Source: Thalassobacterium maritimum (GTDB lineage: Bacteria; Verrucomicrobiota; Verrucomicrobiia; Opitutales; Coraliomargaritaceae). From it: 64,000 nucleotides of DNA. The stretch's first letter is position 1; every line of letters begins with the position of its first letter. Shown piece by piece: positions 1-9,800 of the stretch. A program made the translations under genes and the position numbers. The notes beneath the pieces are model-generated. The model had not been told where the DNA came from, searched no databases, and worked only from the letters and a program-made list of their open reading frames with translations. The stretch lies in contig NZ_JARXHW010000001.1 of NCBI RefSeq assembly GCF_031127805.1, forward strand, positions 174,868-238,867. Reading direction: 5' to 3'.

Positions 1-151
1 TGTCCAGCTCCTTACGCAAGCGCCGACAGGTCGACAGTGCTTTCTTCAAAAAGGGAGCCTGATCGACAACTAATAGCTCGGTGCAAGTCACCGTAAATTC
101 CGAAGATCGTGTCTGCACTCGTGTAGCGCGATTGTTAGAGCCATATGCCAT
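1..151 (-). CDS. Partial gene at window edge, unknown function
   Basis: An open frame of 50 codons starts at an ATG at 151 and runs off the left edge of the window on the minus strand. The visible N-terminus (MAYGSNNRATRVQTR...) is hydrophilic. It has no signal peptide or membrane segment and ends in a charged, probably helical stretch rich in Arg, Lys and Leu. I do not recognise the family. The start is the only ATG in the frame near the stop-free limit and has no strong ribosome binding site. It is divergent from the gene at 382, leaving about 230 AT-rich bases between them for promoters. It could be a chance ORF. Confidence 0.4.
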   Translation of the reverse strand, partial: MAYGSNNRATRVQTRSSEFTVTCTELLVVDQAPFLKKALSTCRRLRKELD

Positions 152-381
152 AAAATGAAGCCTGCCTACAGCACATCCTCCTTCAATTGAAAAATAACCT
201 TATTGCACCGAGTTTGCCTCAAAAACTGTCAACAGGCCAACTCACAGAAAATAACTCGCGCTACAAACGTATAGATCACTAACTAATAAATTACCGTAAA
301 AAAAACGAACTGCTCGATCCCTATTGCAAGTTAGACAAAGAGGCATTTAACATAAACGCTCCATCCTTTTCCCCATTAAAG

Positions 382-1602
382 ATGAGTATCCACATCCTAA
401 CCACAGCGCCCAAGCTCTGTCAGCAACTCACCCAATTGCTCGAAGGCGGACAGCAAGCATTTCATTTCTACCGCGACTTAGAGGCACTCATCACGGTGCT
501 ACCTAAACTAAAGAAGGCCGACAAAGTCTTCTATGACCTGCAATTAGAGCCCCAATTGATGGCTTTCGATGCGCTTCGCTTCGGAAGCAAGAAGACGAAT
601 CTAGTCGCCTTCGAACTACTCCTTGAAGGCTCAACTCACTCCAACTGCCCTAAGACCGCAAAGCACTACTTCGCACTTTCCAATGATATCCGTAAATCAA
701 GCGTGCGCCTCAAACAAGTGCTCCACGAAGTCGACAGCTTAAACGCCAAAAAGAAGCGCGCGCGCAAGAAGGCCCACACGCCCAAGAGCCCGCAAGTCAA
801 GTCTAGCGGCAAACAACAAGCAAACACACCAATCACCCTCGCACGCTACCTCACCGCAAAGAGCGGCGTGATGCAGGAGCTACTGGTCACCATCGCGGGA
901 CTGGCCAAGCGCCCCAAATTCATACTCCTCTGCGGCGAGGATGGTGCCGACTTTGAGCTCACCGCACACGAACTCAACTTCCGTACCAATGGCGATCAAT
1001 GCCCCCTCCACATTGCCGACCCCATGCGTGTTGAAATCAACGAGATCAAACGCAAAATTACCCCCCATACCCCAACAGGCTACTGCTATCTGGGCCTATC
1101 CTACGAATTAGGCGCGCTCACGATCGAACGCTTAAACAACTACCTCCAGCAATTGAGCGAAGCCGAGATACAAGCACCTAGACCATGCTTCATTCTAGGC
1201 CACGTAGATGACTCCGAAGGCTATTTAGAAAAAGAAGTTAAAGCCCTACTGAATAAGTTTAGAGAACTGGGCGAGACTGTCGAAATCCCATGCATGGCAG
1301 AACGCAAAGAAGATGTCAGCCTAATCGCCCAATCCATCTTCACCACCCTACGCAGTGCCCACCCCTTCCTAGTCACACGCATGCTTAGCCAAAGCGCCAT
1401 CGAGTATCTAGAAGCACAATGTGCAGAAATGAGCTACTCCGGCTTAGTCCGCATCATACGCAACTCTATGTCGCTCACAGAACGTGACACGCTAACCGAA
1501 AACGAGCTCAAGAGCTTCGGTGACGACAGCCCCACCACCTCGCACCTAATCGAAAGCCTTGCCGACGAAAAATATTTCAAGAACCAAACGGGCGCTGCTT
1601 AG
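382..1602 (+). CDS. Degenerate NtrC-like AAA+ (pseudo-enhancer-binding) protein
   Basis: This 406-residue protein has the architecture of a sigma-54 activator but has lost the catalytic residues. Residues about 1-110 look like a receiver-like N-terminal region and 120-147 are a basic linker. Residues 155-320 follow the AAA+ core of the NtrC family. The Walker A position reads CGEDGADFEL (184-193), where the family has GESGTGKEL, so the P-loop lysine is absent. The Walker B position reads YLGLSYELG (236-244) instead of FLDEIGEL, so the acidic pair is gone. The segment AERKEDVSLIAQSIF (306-320) still matches the family's RERREDIPLLAEHFL. No GAFTGA loop and no C-terminal Fis-type helix-turn-helix are obvious. 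I infer a non-hydrolysing regulatory or scaffold protein. The next gene follows within about 55 bases on the same strand. Confidence 0.6.
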   Translation: MSIHILTTAPKLCQQLTQLLEGGQQAFHFYRDLEALITVLPKLKKADKVFYDLQLEPQLMAFDALRFGSKKTNLVAFELLLEGSTHSNCPKTAKHYFALSNDIRKSSVRLKQVLHEVDSLNAKKKRARKKAHTPKSPQVKSSGKQQANTPITLARYLTAKSGVMQELLVTIAGLAKRPKFILLCGEDGADFELTAHELNFRTNGDQCPLHIADPMRVEINEIKRKITPHTPTGYCYLGLSYELGALTIERLNNYLQQLSEAEIQAPRPCFILGHVDDSEGYLEKEVKALLNKFRELGETVEIPCMAERKEDVSLIAQSIFTTLRSAHPFLVTRMLSQSAIEYLEAQCAEMSYSGLVRIIRNSMSLTERDTLTENELKSFGDDSPTTSHLIESLADEKYFKNQTGAA

Positions 1603-1656
1603 CCTACGAGAGTGGCGCATCGCGAGCTCCAAAAAAACGGAAGATCGCACAACTAC

Positions 1657-2523
1657 ATGAAAACCCTGACATACATCGCCGCCGCTTGCCTCCTAGTCAG
1701 TAGCAGCCTCTCTGCCCAAAGCTCTGTTTGGAAAGTATCCCAAGGCGCGCATAGGCTTTATCTGGGAGGCACTTCTCATATTTTGCGAAGCAGTGACTAC
1801 CCCTTACCCAATGAATTCGACATCGCCTACCAAGCCGCCGACAGCTTGGTCTTCGAAGTCTCCCCCGACAATTTAAACGATCCAGCCTTTGCCATGCGAC
1901 TAATGGCAGAAAGCGTCTATAAAGACGGCCGCACGCTAAAGAGCGTGCTTAACGATAAAGCCTACACCGCCCTAGCCGCAGAATGCCGTCAAGCTAACAT
2001 GCCGATTGAAATGATCCAAAGCATGAAGCCGGGCATGGCCGTCATGATGCTAACAGTGCAGAAACTCATGCAAGCGGGCGTGTCACAAGCGGGTGTCGAC
2101 CTACACTACGCCCAGCAAGCCAAAGTGGATCAGAAGCCGATCGCATCGCTTGAAACGACGGAGTTCCAACTCCAACTCATCACTAGTCTGGGCGAGGGCA
2201 TCGAAAGCGAAATGGTGCTCTACAGTCTAAAGGACTTGGAACGCATCAACGAACTCTTCGAGCAAATGATCGAAGCTTGGCGCATAGGAAATATGGATAC
2301 AATTGAACAACTCTTTGTCGATGACATGCTACAGTATCCAGAAATCTATAACACGATGCTCAAGGACCGCAACGCCCGCTGGTTACCACAAATTGAAGCC
2401 ATGTTAGAAACCGAGCCCACCGAATTAGTTCTAGTCGGCCTCGCCCACATGGCCGGCAGCGATGGCCTGATTAAACTCTTAACAGCCAAGGGTTATACCG
2501 TCACGCAGCTAAATGCGGACTAA
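1657..2523 (+). CDS. TraB/GumN family protein
   Basis: The protein has a signal peptide (MKTLTYIAAACLLVSSSLSAQ) and then the TraB/GumN opening SSVWKVSQGAHRLYLGGTSH. This family probably contains metal-dependent hydrolases related to the Tiki proteases; a conserved GTSH near the N-terminus and a G-L-A-H-M near the C-terminus (VLVGLAHMAGSDG here) are its landmarks, and both are present. The total length of 288 residues is normal. I chose the ATG at 1657 rather than the upstream in-frame GTG at 1612, because the signal peptide begins there and the 15 upstream codons are hydrophilic. It probably acts in the periplasm or on the inner-membrane surface. Its substrate is unknown. It may be co-transcribed with the preceding gene. 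Confidence 0.75.
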   Translation: MKTLTYIAAACLLVSSSLSAQSSVWKVSQGAHRLYLGGTSHILRSSDYPLPNEFDIAYQAADSLVFEVSPDNLNDPAFAMRLMAESVYKDGRTLKSVLNDKAYTALAAECRQANMPIEMIQSMKPGMAVMMLTVQKLMQAGVSQAGVDLHYAQQAKVDQKPIASLETTEFQLQLITSLGEGIESEMVLYSLKDLERINELFEQMIEAWRIGNMDTIEQLFVDDMLQYPEIYNTMLKDRNARWLPQIEAMLETEPTELVLVGLAHMAGSDGLIKLLTAKGYTVTQLNAD

Positions 2524-2554
2524 ATACTACCTTTAAGCATTCGAACAGATGCAC

Positions 2555-3301
2555 TTAAAGAATTGTGCAGGTCTGCGTATCGTAAAAATCCAAGCAAGCG
2601 GAAATAGCACCCACCGCGACAGTGCAAGCCGTCTCCAGGCGCAGCACATGTGCCCCTAAATGAGCTAACTTCCAACCGTTCTTACGAAAGGTATCACGCT
2701 CATTGGGCGACCAACCGCGCTCGGGACCCAAGGCGATTACGGCGCTGCGCAAGCCCGGGGATAATTGCTGCGGCAAAGGCCCTGCCGCTTCGTAATTATC
2801 CAATGCGATGTGCGCGCCCTCACCTTGTAAAAAAGAAATCGCGGACTGCAAATCGGTGTGCATGCCAACCTCAGGCACATGCGTGCCGAAAGATTGCTCC
2901 GTGCCGAGGCGCAAGCGCTCTTTCCATTCATCGCTCGTCCATAAACTGCTTTGCGCGTATGAAGGCTCACCACGTTCGGCCTCAAAGAAGTGCAAATCCT
3001 GCACCCCCATACTCGCGGCCTCAAAGAGTATACGCTTGGCGGTATGCGGGCGCGGCAAACCGAGTAAGAGACGAATCGGCAAGGGCTTCGGCGCGGCTTC
3101 CGTGCCAATCACACGCAAACTGATCGCACCATCGGCCTCCACCAAGGTCACCTCGGCTCGAGCACGCAGACCATTGATAAAGCCTACAAAGACCTTAGTG
3201 CCCACACGGGCACGCAGGACTTTAAAGATGTGCTGCCCGCGAGGATCACCTGCCTCCAGCCGCCTGGTTTCGAAGGGAGTATCAAAGAGGATGAGATTCA
3301 T
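2555..3301 (-). CDS. rsmE: 16S rRNA m3U1498 methyltransferase RsmE
   Basis: RsmE is a SPOUT methyltransferase that methylates N3 of U1498 in 16S rRNA using S-adenosylmethionine. The 248-residue length is typical. The N-terminal PUA-like part includes HIFKVLRARVG (the family's H-x-x-V-L-R motif). The C-terminal trefoil knot carries ALGPERGWSPNE and LGAHVLRLETACTVAVG, which match the AdoMet-binding loops. The start ATG at 3301 lies 6 bases from the end of the helicase gene upstream, so the two genes are very probably one transcript. Both concern RNA. The gene is convergent with the TraB-like gene, with about 30 bases between their stops. Confidence 0.93.
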   Translation of the reverse strand: MNLILFDTPFETRRLEAGDPRGQHIFKVLRARVGTKVFVGFINGLRARAEVTLVEADGAISLRVIGTEAAPKPLPIRLLLGLPRPHTAKRILFEAASMGVQDLHFFEAERGEPSYAQSSLWTSDEWKERLRLGTEQSFGTHVPEVGMHTDLQSAISFLQGEGAHIALDNYEAAGPLPQQLSPGLRSAVIALGPERGWSPNERDTFRKNGWKLAHLGAHVLRLETACTVAVGAISACLDFYDTQTCTIL

Positions 3302-3307
3302 TAATGG

Positions 3308-4522
3308 CTACCGACGACGACCAAAACGGCTGCTGCCTGAATTACGCTTGCGGCGACGTGGCTTTTCAGCCGTTGAAGTGCGGATAATTGGCTCATGAAA
3401 GTAGTTAAAGCCTTCCAACTTCAACTGCGGAATCTGCATATCAATAAACTTCTCGATTGCGTCCAACTTGGCTTGCTCATCAGGCGCAACGATTGTCGCT
3501 GCATCGCCTTCACGCTGCGCACGGCCGGTGCGGCCGATGCGGTGCACATAATCTTCGGCATGCTCCGGCACATCGTAATTAATAACGTGGGTAACGTTGG
3601 CGATATCCAGACCGCGCGACGCAATATCCGTCGCAATCAAAATCTTAATCTTGCCGTCCTTAAACTGCTGTAGTGCTTTAGTGCGCGCCTTTTGCGGCAG
3701 ATTCGAGTGCATCGCCGCGCAACTCAAGCCACGCTCTTGCAACCAGCGTGTGATGCGGTCGGCGCCCACCTTCATACGACAGAAAATGATCATGCTATCG
3801 ATTTCCATTTGATCGATCAGTGCGATCAGCAGGTCAAATTTCTGCATGGCTCCCACCGGATAAATGACATGCTTCACCGTCTCTGCAGGTGTGAGCTTAA
3901 TACCAATGGTCACGTCAACGGGATCTTTTAAGCCCTTAGCGACTAAGCGCTTAATATCCTCCGATACAGTTGCCGAAAAGAGTAATGTTTGCCGGTTCTT
4001 ATTGCACAGCTTCATGATGCGCTGCACATCGTCAATAAAGCCCATATCGAGCATACGATCAACCTCATCCAGCACCAAGACTTCGATGGACTTGAGGTCA
4101 AAGTTCTTTTGCTGAATGTGGTCCAGCAAACGCCCGGGCGTCGCGATCACGACATCGGCGCCCGCCTTGATCTCATCAATTTGCTTACCATAGCCCACAC
4201 CACCGTGGATCAGGCAGCACTTAGGCGCACAGTATTTGCCATACGAATCAAACTGGTCCTCCACCTGTGCCGCCAGCTCACGTGTGGGGCCCAAAATCAA
4301 GCAACGCGGTGCGGCGCCTTCGCGGTGCCCGCCGAGGCGATGCAGAATCGGCAGCGCATAGGCGGCCGTTTTACCTGTGCCTGTCTGCGCGGAGCCGATT
4401 ACATCGCGCCCTTCGAGAATATGTGGGATCGCGCCCGCTTGAATAGGTGTCGGCTCTGTAAAGCCGAATTCGTCGATAGATTTAAGGATAGACTCGTCGA
4501 GTCCAAGTTCGTGAAACGTCAT
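3308..4522 (-). CDS. DEAD-box ATP-dependent RNA helicase (RhlE-like)
   Basis: A 404-residue RNA helicase. The motifs run in order: Q motif (FTEPTPIQ), Walker A SAQTGTGKTAAY, PTREL, GG, TPGRLLDH, motif II LDEVDRMLDMGF, SAT, then the second RecA domain with FCRMK, ATDIASRGLDI and HRIGRTGRAQREG. Motif II reads DEVD instead of DEAD, with codons GAT GAG GTT GAT. The C-terminus is a short basic tail (KPRRRKRNSGSSRFGRRR) that probably binds RNA. I chose the ATG at 4522 (MTFHELGLDES), the usual family start; the ORF extends 12 codons further without support. A role in ribosome assembly or mRNA turnover is likely from the family and from adjacency to rsmE. Confidence 0.92.
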   Translation of the reverse strand: MTFHELGLDESILKSIDEFGFTEPTPIQAGAIPHILEGRDVIGSAQTGTGKTAAYALPILHRLGGHREGAAPRCLILGPTRELAAQVEDQFDSYGKYCAPKCCLIHGGVGYGKQIDEIKAGADVVIATPGRLLDHIQQKNFDLKSIEVLVLDEVDRMLDMGFIDDVQRIMKLCNKNRQTLLFSATVSEDIKRLVAKGLKDPVDVTIGIKLTPAETVKHVIYPVGAMQKFDLLIALIDQMEIDSMIIFCRMKVGADRITRWLQERGLSCAAMHSNLPQKARTKALQQFKDGKIKILIATDIASRGLDIANVTHVINYDVPEHAEDYVHRIGRTGRAQREGDAATIVAPDEQAKLDAIEKFIDMQIPQLKLEGFNYFHEPIIRTSTAEKPRRRKRNSGSSRFGRRR

Positions 4523-4701
4523 AATTATTTTGCTGTGGGTGAAATGCCCGGCCAACATAATAACGCATCCGGGTCCGATATAAATCCGAGCTATTTACGC
4601 GAAAAACGGTAATTACTCAGAAAGGAAGTCGCAAACACTGCCTGCATTTCATTGAAGATCAAGGAGAAAGCGTAAGCGCCTAAAAAGGGCGAAAGAAGAC
4701 G

Positions 4702-4724
4702 TAGGGGCGTCACTCATGACGCCC
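4702..4724 (+). repeat. GTAG-headed hairpin, REP-like
   Basis: The bases GTAG (4701-4704) are followed by a perfect 8-bp stem, GGGCGTCA-ctca-TGACGCCC (4705-4724), in the 285-base gap between the helicase gene and the tamA-like gene. A GTAG or GGAG tetranucleotide just 5' of a hairpin is the hallmark of REP sequences mobilised by RAYT transposases. It has no U-run, so it is a poor terminator in either direction. The remainder of the gap (4523-4807) shows no gene. Confidence 0.4.
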
Positions 4725-4807
4725 GCCGAGCTTGAGCGCCGAGCCTGGGTGCGCCGGTCTTCATAAGTGAAGCCCCGACATTTCGCAACAGTTTATAATA
4801 CTCACAG

Positions 4808-6886
4808 CTAAAAAGGGAAGCCGATCGAAAAATGTAGCGCGCCGTCCGAATCGGAATCTCTGGGATTCAAATTGTGCCCATACTCCAAGCGCAAGGGCCC
4901 CACCACAGTCTGATACCGAAGTCCAAAGCCGATGGAGCTCAAGACCTCCCGCTCGCGATCGAAAAAGCCGTCGCGGGCATTCAAAACAGAATCAAAAAAG
5001 AACACGGTCGAAAGCTGAGAGTAAATACGCTGCTCCAACTCTAGGTTAAGCAAGAGATAACTCTCTGAGCCCACTTCATCGCCCCCGGAATCCCTGGGGG
5101 AAGCACCACCTTCGACGTAACCACGCACGGAATTTTCCCCACCCGAGAAAAAGCGCTCATTAAATGGAATATTATCCTCGGCCGCGCCGGTAGTAAAAAT
5201 CGTGCCTCCTTGCAGCCCGGCATGGAGCAGTATGCTCTCACTCAACGAACTATGATAGCTGCCCCCCAGCTCTAACTTTTGAAAGTTCACGCTTCCGCCC
5301 AGCCATTGTCCCGCAGTTTCTAAACTGGCATATAAGCTATAGCCGGAGCTGGGCGCTAAAAAGTCATCACGTCGGTCCAGCGATGCCTTAAAAGTCACAC
5401 TCGCCACTGTAGCGTCTTCTTCCGATTCAAAACTAACTAGATCCAGACGATCAGCATTCTCTTGCGAAAAACCATACTCGACCGCCAGGCGCAGCCCCGT
5501 ATCCGACAATTGCATAGAAGTGCCAACGGCCATCCCTTGGGCACGTCGATCAAAAGAAAGCTCTTCCCGATAATTGTATTCAGCATTCAGATACGTCGTC
5601 AAATCGGTCCCTAAAAACTGGGGAATCGAATAGGTGGCCTCGCCGAGTGTCGATTTAAAGCTCTGTTTCACTTCGACCTCGTAACGGTGCGCGCGCCCCC
5701 AGGGGCTGCGGTGCTCCCAGCGAAAACCTAGCCTGGCCTGTTCATAACTACCCCAACCTGCTCGCAGCTGTAGCTCCTTGCGCTGACTCGGGCTGAGTGC
5801 ATACACCACCGAGCGGGCATCGCCGCTAGTCGGCTCCAACTGCAGACCGACTTCTTGAAAGATCCCTAAGCCCATCAATTGACGCCGCGCCTCACTCACT
5901 GCAATTAAATCCAGCGGCTCACCTGCCTTTAATTCAACCTGTCGCTTCAAAACAGAACGTTTTGTAGCCGCATCACCATCGAACTCAACTTGCTGAAGCG
6001 TGACAGCCTGCCCGTAGTCCACACGATAGCGCAAATGGCGCAGCAACACACCTGCTTGCTCTTCGGAATCAGCCACAATCTCACTGCTGACTGTCGCATC
6101 CGGATAGCCTGCTCGATAAGCTTCGTTACGAAGCGCCGCACGCTCGGCCTGTTCCCATTCGCGGGTGAACACCACTCCCTGCGCAGGCTCTTTGCGCACC
6201 TCATCCTCACTCCCTGCGCGCGTAATCACGATCTCTAACTCACCAATTTGATATAAGGGCCCCTGCTCAATCGTGAGCTCTACCTGAACGGCCCCGCTCA
6301 CTGGATCAATGTCAATCTGCTGGTTCACTACTTGTGCGGAACGATAGCCTAAGTCATCCAAAGCTCGCAGCAGTCGCCCCTGCCGACGCTCAAAATTCTC
6401 GTAGGTGAAAACACGTGCTTTCTTGCCGGAAAATAAGACACCTCCGGGAATAAAAAAGCGCTCCACTTGTTTCGCTTCGATCGCATGCACTCCATCGACC
6501 ACAACTGTATCGTAGTATGACAACACTCCGGGTGTGATGATAAATTCAACCGCCTCCGCGACAAAATCGACTTCAAGTTGAATGGCATAATCTCCCTGCC
6601 AATAAACAGAGCGCTCGGTCTCCCCCACAAGCATCCGCCCCTCGATCGTGGGCTCTAGATAGCCCTTTCGCTTCATTTGCTCCAACAATAAGAATGCACT
6701 GTCTTCCAAGATGGCGGCATCCAAATCAATCGCCACATCTGACTCGACATTATTCAAGAATGACAAGCGGGCATCCATGCTTCGATCTTGAAAAAATCCC
6801 AATCCAGACACCGTGAGATTACTCTGTCCCATTAAAGTGCTGCCCCACAACAGAGCCAAAATTGCAATCGGTAGTATCCGCCTCAT
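4808..6886 (-). CDS. TamA/BamA-family outer membrane protein
   Basis: A 692-residue Omp85-superfamily protein. It has a signal peptide (MRRILPIAILALLWGSTLMGQ), an N-terminal region of about 330 residues with POTRA-like repeats (for example QQVEFDGDAATKRSVLKRQV), and a C-terminal 16-strand-type barrel. The barrel includes FNERFFSGGENSVRGY (the family's conserved RGY motif on loop 6), and the chain ends in ...HFSIGFPF with a terminal Phe, the outer-membrane sorting signal. Its ATG overlaps the stop of the tamB-like gene upstream by 4 bases (ATGA), so the two are translationally coupled. I infer that it partners that protein in outer-membrane protein or lipid export. It could also be called BamA-like, but the pairing argues for the TAM role. 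Confidence 0.85.
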   Translation of the reverse strand: MRRILPIAILALLWGSTLMGQSNLTVSGLGFFQDRSMDARLSFLNNVESDVAIDLDAAILEDSAFLLLEQMKRKGYLEPTIEGRMLVGETERSVYWQGDYAIQLEVDFVAEAVEFIITPGVLSYYDTVVVDGVHAIEAKQVERFFIPGGVLFSGKKARVFTYENFERRQGRLLRALDDLGYRSAQVVNQQIDIDPVSGAVQVELTIEQGPLYQIGELEIVITRAGSEDEVRKEPAQGVVFTREWEQAERAALRNEAYRAGYPDATVSSEIVADSEEQAGVLLRHLRYRVDYGQAVTLQQVEFDGDAATKRSVLKRQVELKAGEPLDLIAVSEARRQLMGLGIFQEVGLQLEPTSGDARSVVYALSPSQRKELQLRAGWGSYEQARLGFRWEHRSPWGRAHRYEVEVKQSFKSTLGEATYSIPQFLGTDLTTYLNAEYNYREELSFDRRAQGMAVGTSMQLSDTGLRLAVEYGFSQENADRLDLVSFESEEDATVASVTFKASLDRRDDFLAPSSGYSLYASLETAGQWLGGSVNFQKLELGGSYHSSLSESILLHAGLQGGTIFTTGAAEDNIPFNERFFSGGENSVRGYVEGGASPRDSGGDEVGSESYLLLNLELEQRIYSQLSTVFFFDSVLNARDGFFDREREVLSSIGFGLRYQTVVGPLRLEYGHNLNPRDSDSDGALHFSIGFPF

Positions 6887-9800
6887 CGCTTAAATAGACT
6901 CCAAATTAAATCCAGGTTATACGCATCATACACATCGTAGCCTCCCTCCAGAAACACATCTTCCGATAACTCATAGCGCACCCCGACTGTATTGCGACCG
7001 CTACGGCTGGTCTCCTCGCCGACATCGACCGTCAAACGATCAGAAAACTGTTCATCCATTCCGCCCGCACCCAGCAAGCCTTGCCCCAAATAGAGCCCGA
7101 CCGAACCGACACCGCCGCCAGAAGTGCTACCAGTCGTCAGCAGTCTCACGATTGAGGCATTCGAGAGTGTCGGCGTGGATTGAAATTGCACATGTGGATC
7201 CTCCAGGGTCTGCGTCACATCCATCGTAATGATGTACGAGGCTTTTTGCGCAATACCGTTGAAACTTAACTGCACCGTATTCGGTTGGCCTGGCTCGATA
7301 TAAGCTTCGCCGCTAGTGAGTCGCATTCTGGCACCGGGAAAGCGTAGCTCTCCATCCACGGTCCGCACCGTCCCGATCAATAAGGGTTCTGCAAAAGTGC
7401 CTCCCAAGTCAAAGTTGGCCGTTAACTGCGTGCGAAAATAGGGACTGCGCACCCGCATAAACGAATCTCCGGCGATTTTAAGATCAAAGCGCCAGTCTGC
7501 AATCGCCGGCTCACGAATCGAAAAATAGGGAGGCTTTGACTGCGGTCCACTTTCCACGCTCGGTGCGAGCGGATCAAATTCCACCAGCATGGTGCTCGAG
7601 CGTAAGTTTAAATTACCCTGAACGATCGCGCTCTCGTCATGATTGGTATGGCTGGCCTGCACATCCAAATCACTGCGTAAAATCATATCTGTGGTTCGCA
7701 CCAAAGGCACATTCAGCCCGTGCACGTGAAACTCCCACAGCGGACGATCCAGATCGCCTGCATCCAACCAACCGGTAAAGCTCACTGGACTGCCCCCCAC
7801 TTGCGCCGAGGCCTCTTTTGCCGTAAAGCGACGTTCCGCCAACTCTAGCTCGCCACGGATCAAATCCACCGAAGGTAATGATTCTGTCGGGCGCAGAGCG
7901 AAGTCTTGAAAGGATAAACGCCCTGTCAAATTCCAATCGGGCTGCAGGTCTAAGGAACCGCTCACACGTCCGCTACGCCGCATGATCGGGGGCAAATAAT
8001 CCACCCAGTTTTCGGCTTGCCAATCCCTCAGCTCGATTCGCCCGCTTCCTGCCGAGAGCCATGCCTTGCGAGCCTCCAAGCTCCCGGTGAGTGCAGTGAT
8101 CAGCCCCGCGGTCGGCACGCTCAAGCGCCCCGTCACCTCACTCTGATTCACGATAAATTTGAACTGCTCAACTTGAACACGATCAGCTTCAGCCCGCGCC
8201 ACAATTTCAATATGATCAATCTCCGGGACGTTCTCCAACGATGTTTCCAAACTGGCAATCGACACTTCCAGCACCCCCGTAGGCTGCTCCATCCGGCCGC
8301 CCACTTGCATGTTCAACGCCGCCTGACTGAGCTTCAAACCGAAATGCTGCGACAACCATTTTGCAAAGCTGGGCGTCACGGACCCGGTTAAACTCGCGGC
8401 CAAATCTCCGCGATCTAATACCGTCCAAAATGCTTCACCCGCCACTGGAAATTGCAACCGCACAGGCGCGCGGATCGAACCTTGTAGCAAGGGAGCCTCC
8501 GCAAATTGCAACTGCACGGTATCCGCGACGAGACCTTCGGGGCTCAACTCAAGCTCGACATCTACACGAAGGGGCAGCTCCTCGCCAACGGCTCGCGTTT
8601 CCAAGTGCACCTCCAAGGACCCCAACAAATGCGGCCGCAAATCAGAAATGGACAGCTCCACCGATTCGATGGTGAGTGAGGGCAAGTCTCGATCCACCCA
8701 ACGCCCCAAGCGTTGTAATGTAACATTGCGCAAGCCTAGCTCCAAGCCCGTGGCCGGATTCCAGCCAGCTTCGATATCTAACTCTGGCCCCTGCAAGTGA
8801 AAGCGCTCAGCTATAAATCGCGATTCTGGAAAATCCGCATCCCCGGAATATCGATAGCTAAAATGCGCGGGCGCCTGCAGCTCTAGTGTCGGACGCACGG
8901 GGTCCACCCACACGAAGCGACTGAGATCCAGCGACACACGTCCCTCCTCAAGCCGAGTCACGAAGGATGCCTCGATCACCGCACCCGCGGCTGTCGCCGA
9001 GCCAGCCACAGTCCATTGTTGCCAACCCTCACTCTGATAGCTCCCCGACAAGCTGATGGGCGTCACGCCCGGATACTCCACCGTGAGTGGCTCCAAGTCC
9101 CCCACAATCATAGGGCGCTGCCAGTCTCCACCAATCCGCCCACGGGTCTTTAACCCATCCGAAAACGCAAGCGGAGCCACCATCGTATTCAGCCACTCTG
9201 AAGCGAGCGCGACACTGTATTCGAAATCAAGCGACAAGGTGGACAGGTCAACCTGCCCGCTCAAGTCCACCACCCCCGCATCCGACGCCAAGGGCTGCAG
9301 CACGGCCTCATCCACCCGCAAGACGGAACCTTCCCAGCGCCCCTCCACATCCACCTGTGCCACCTGATAGCGATCGTAAATCAAGTCCTTGGCATTTAAA
9401 TTGAACAGCACGTTCGGCCCCGCACTCAACGAGGGCGCCACACTCAGACTGGCCTCGATCTGGCCGCCTGCAGGCAAGAAGGCCTGCTGTGATAAGTCGA
9501 CACTGGCATGAAATTCAGCCCGCTCAGCCACACTGCCATCTGCCAGATTCATTTCCAAAGGCTGACGTAAACGCAACTGCCCCCAGCCCGCAGCCACTTG
9601 CAGTACCTCCACCCGCAAGCGTTCTAAATCACCCGAAAACTCCATGCCCCCCGTCATTGTAATCGAGTCCTGATCTTGCGCCTGCACCACACCCTCAAGT
9701 TGTAGCCTGCCCATATATCGCCCGGCTTCCCAACGAAAATCAACGCCTGTCAGCGCTCCGCCTTGCCATTGCATGGCCACCGCAGAGGGTAACCATTCAG

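Noticed and set aside
2650..3400. Long plus-strand ORFs opposite rsmE and the helicase
   Set aside because: They are antisense shadows with Arg/Ala/Cys-rich composition and no family similarity.
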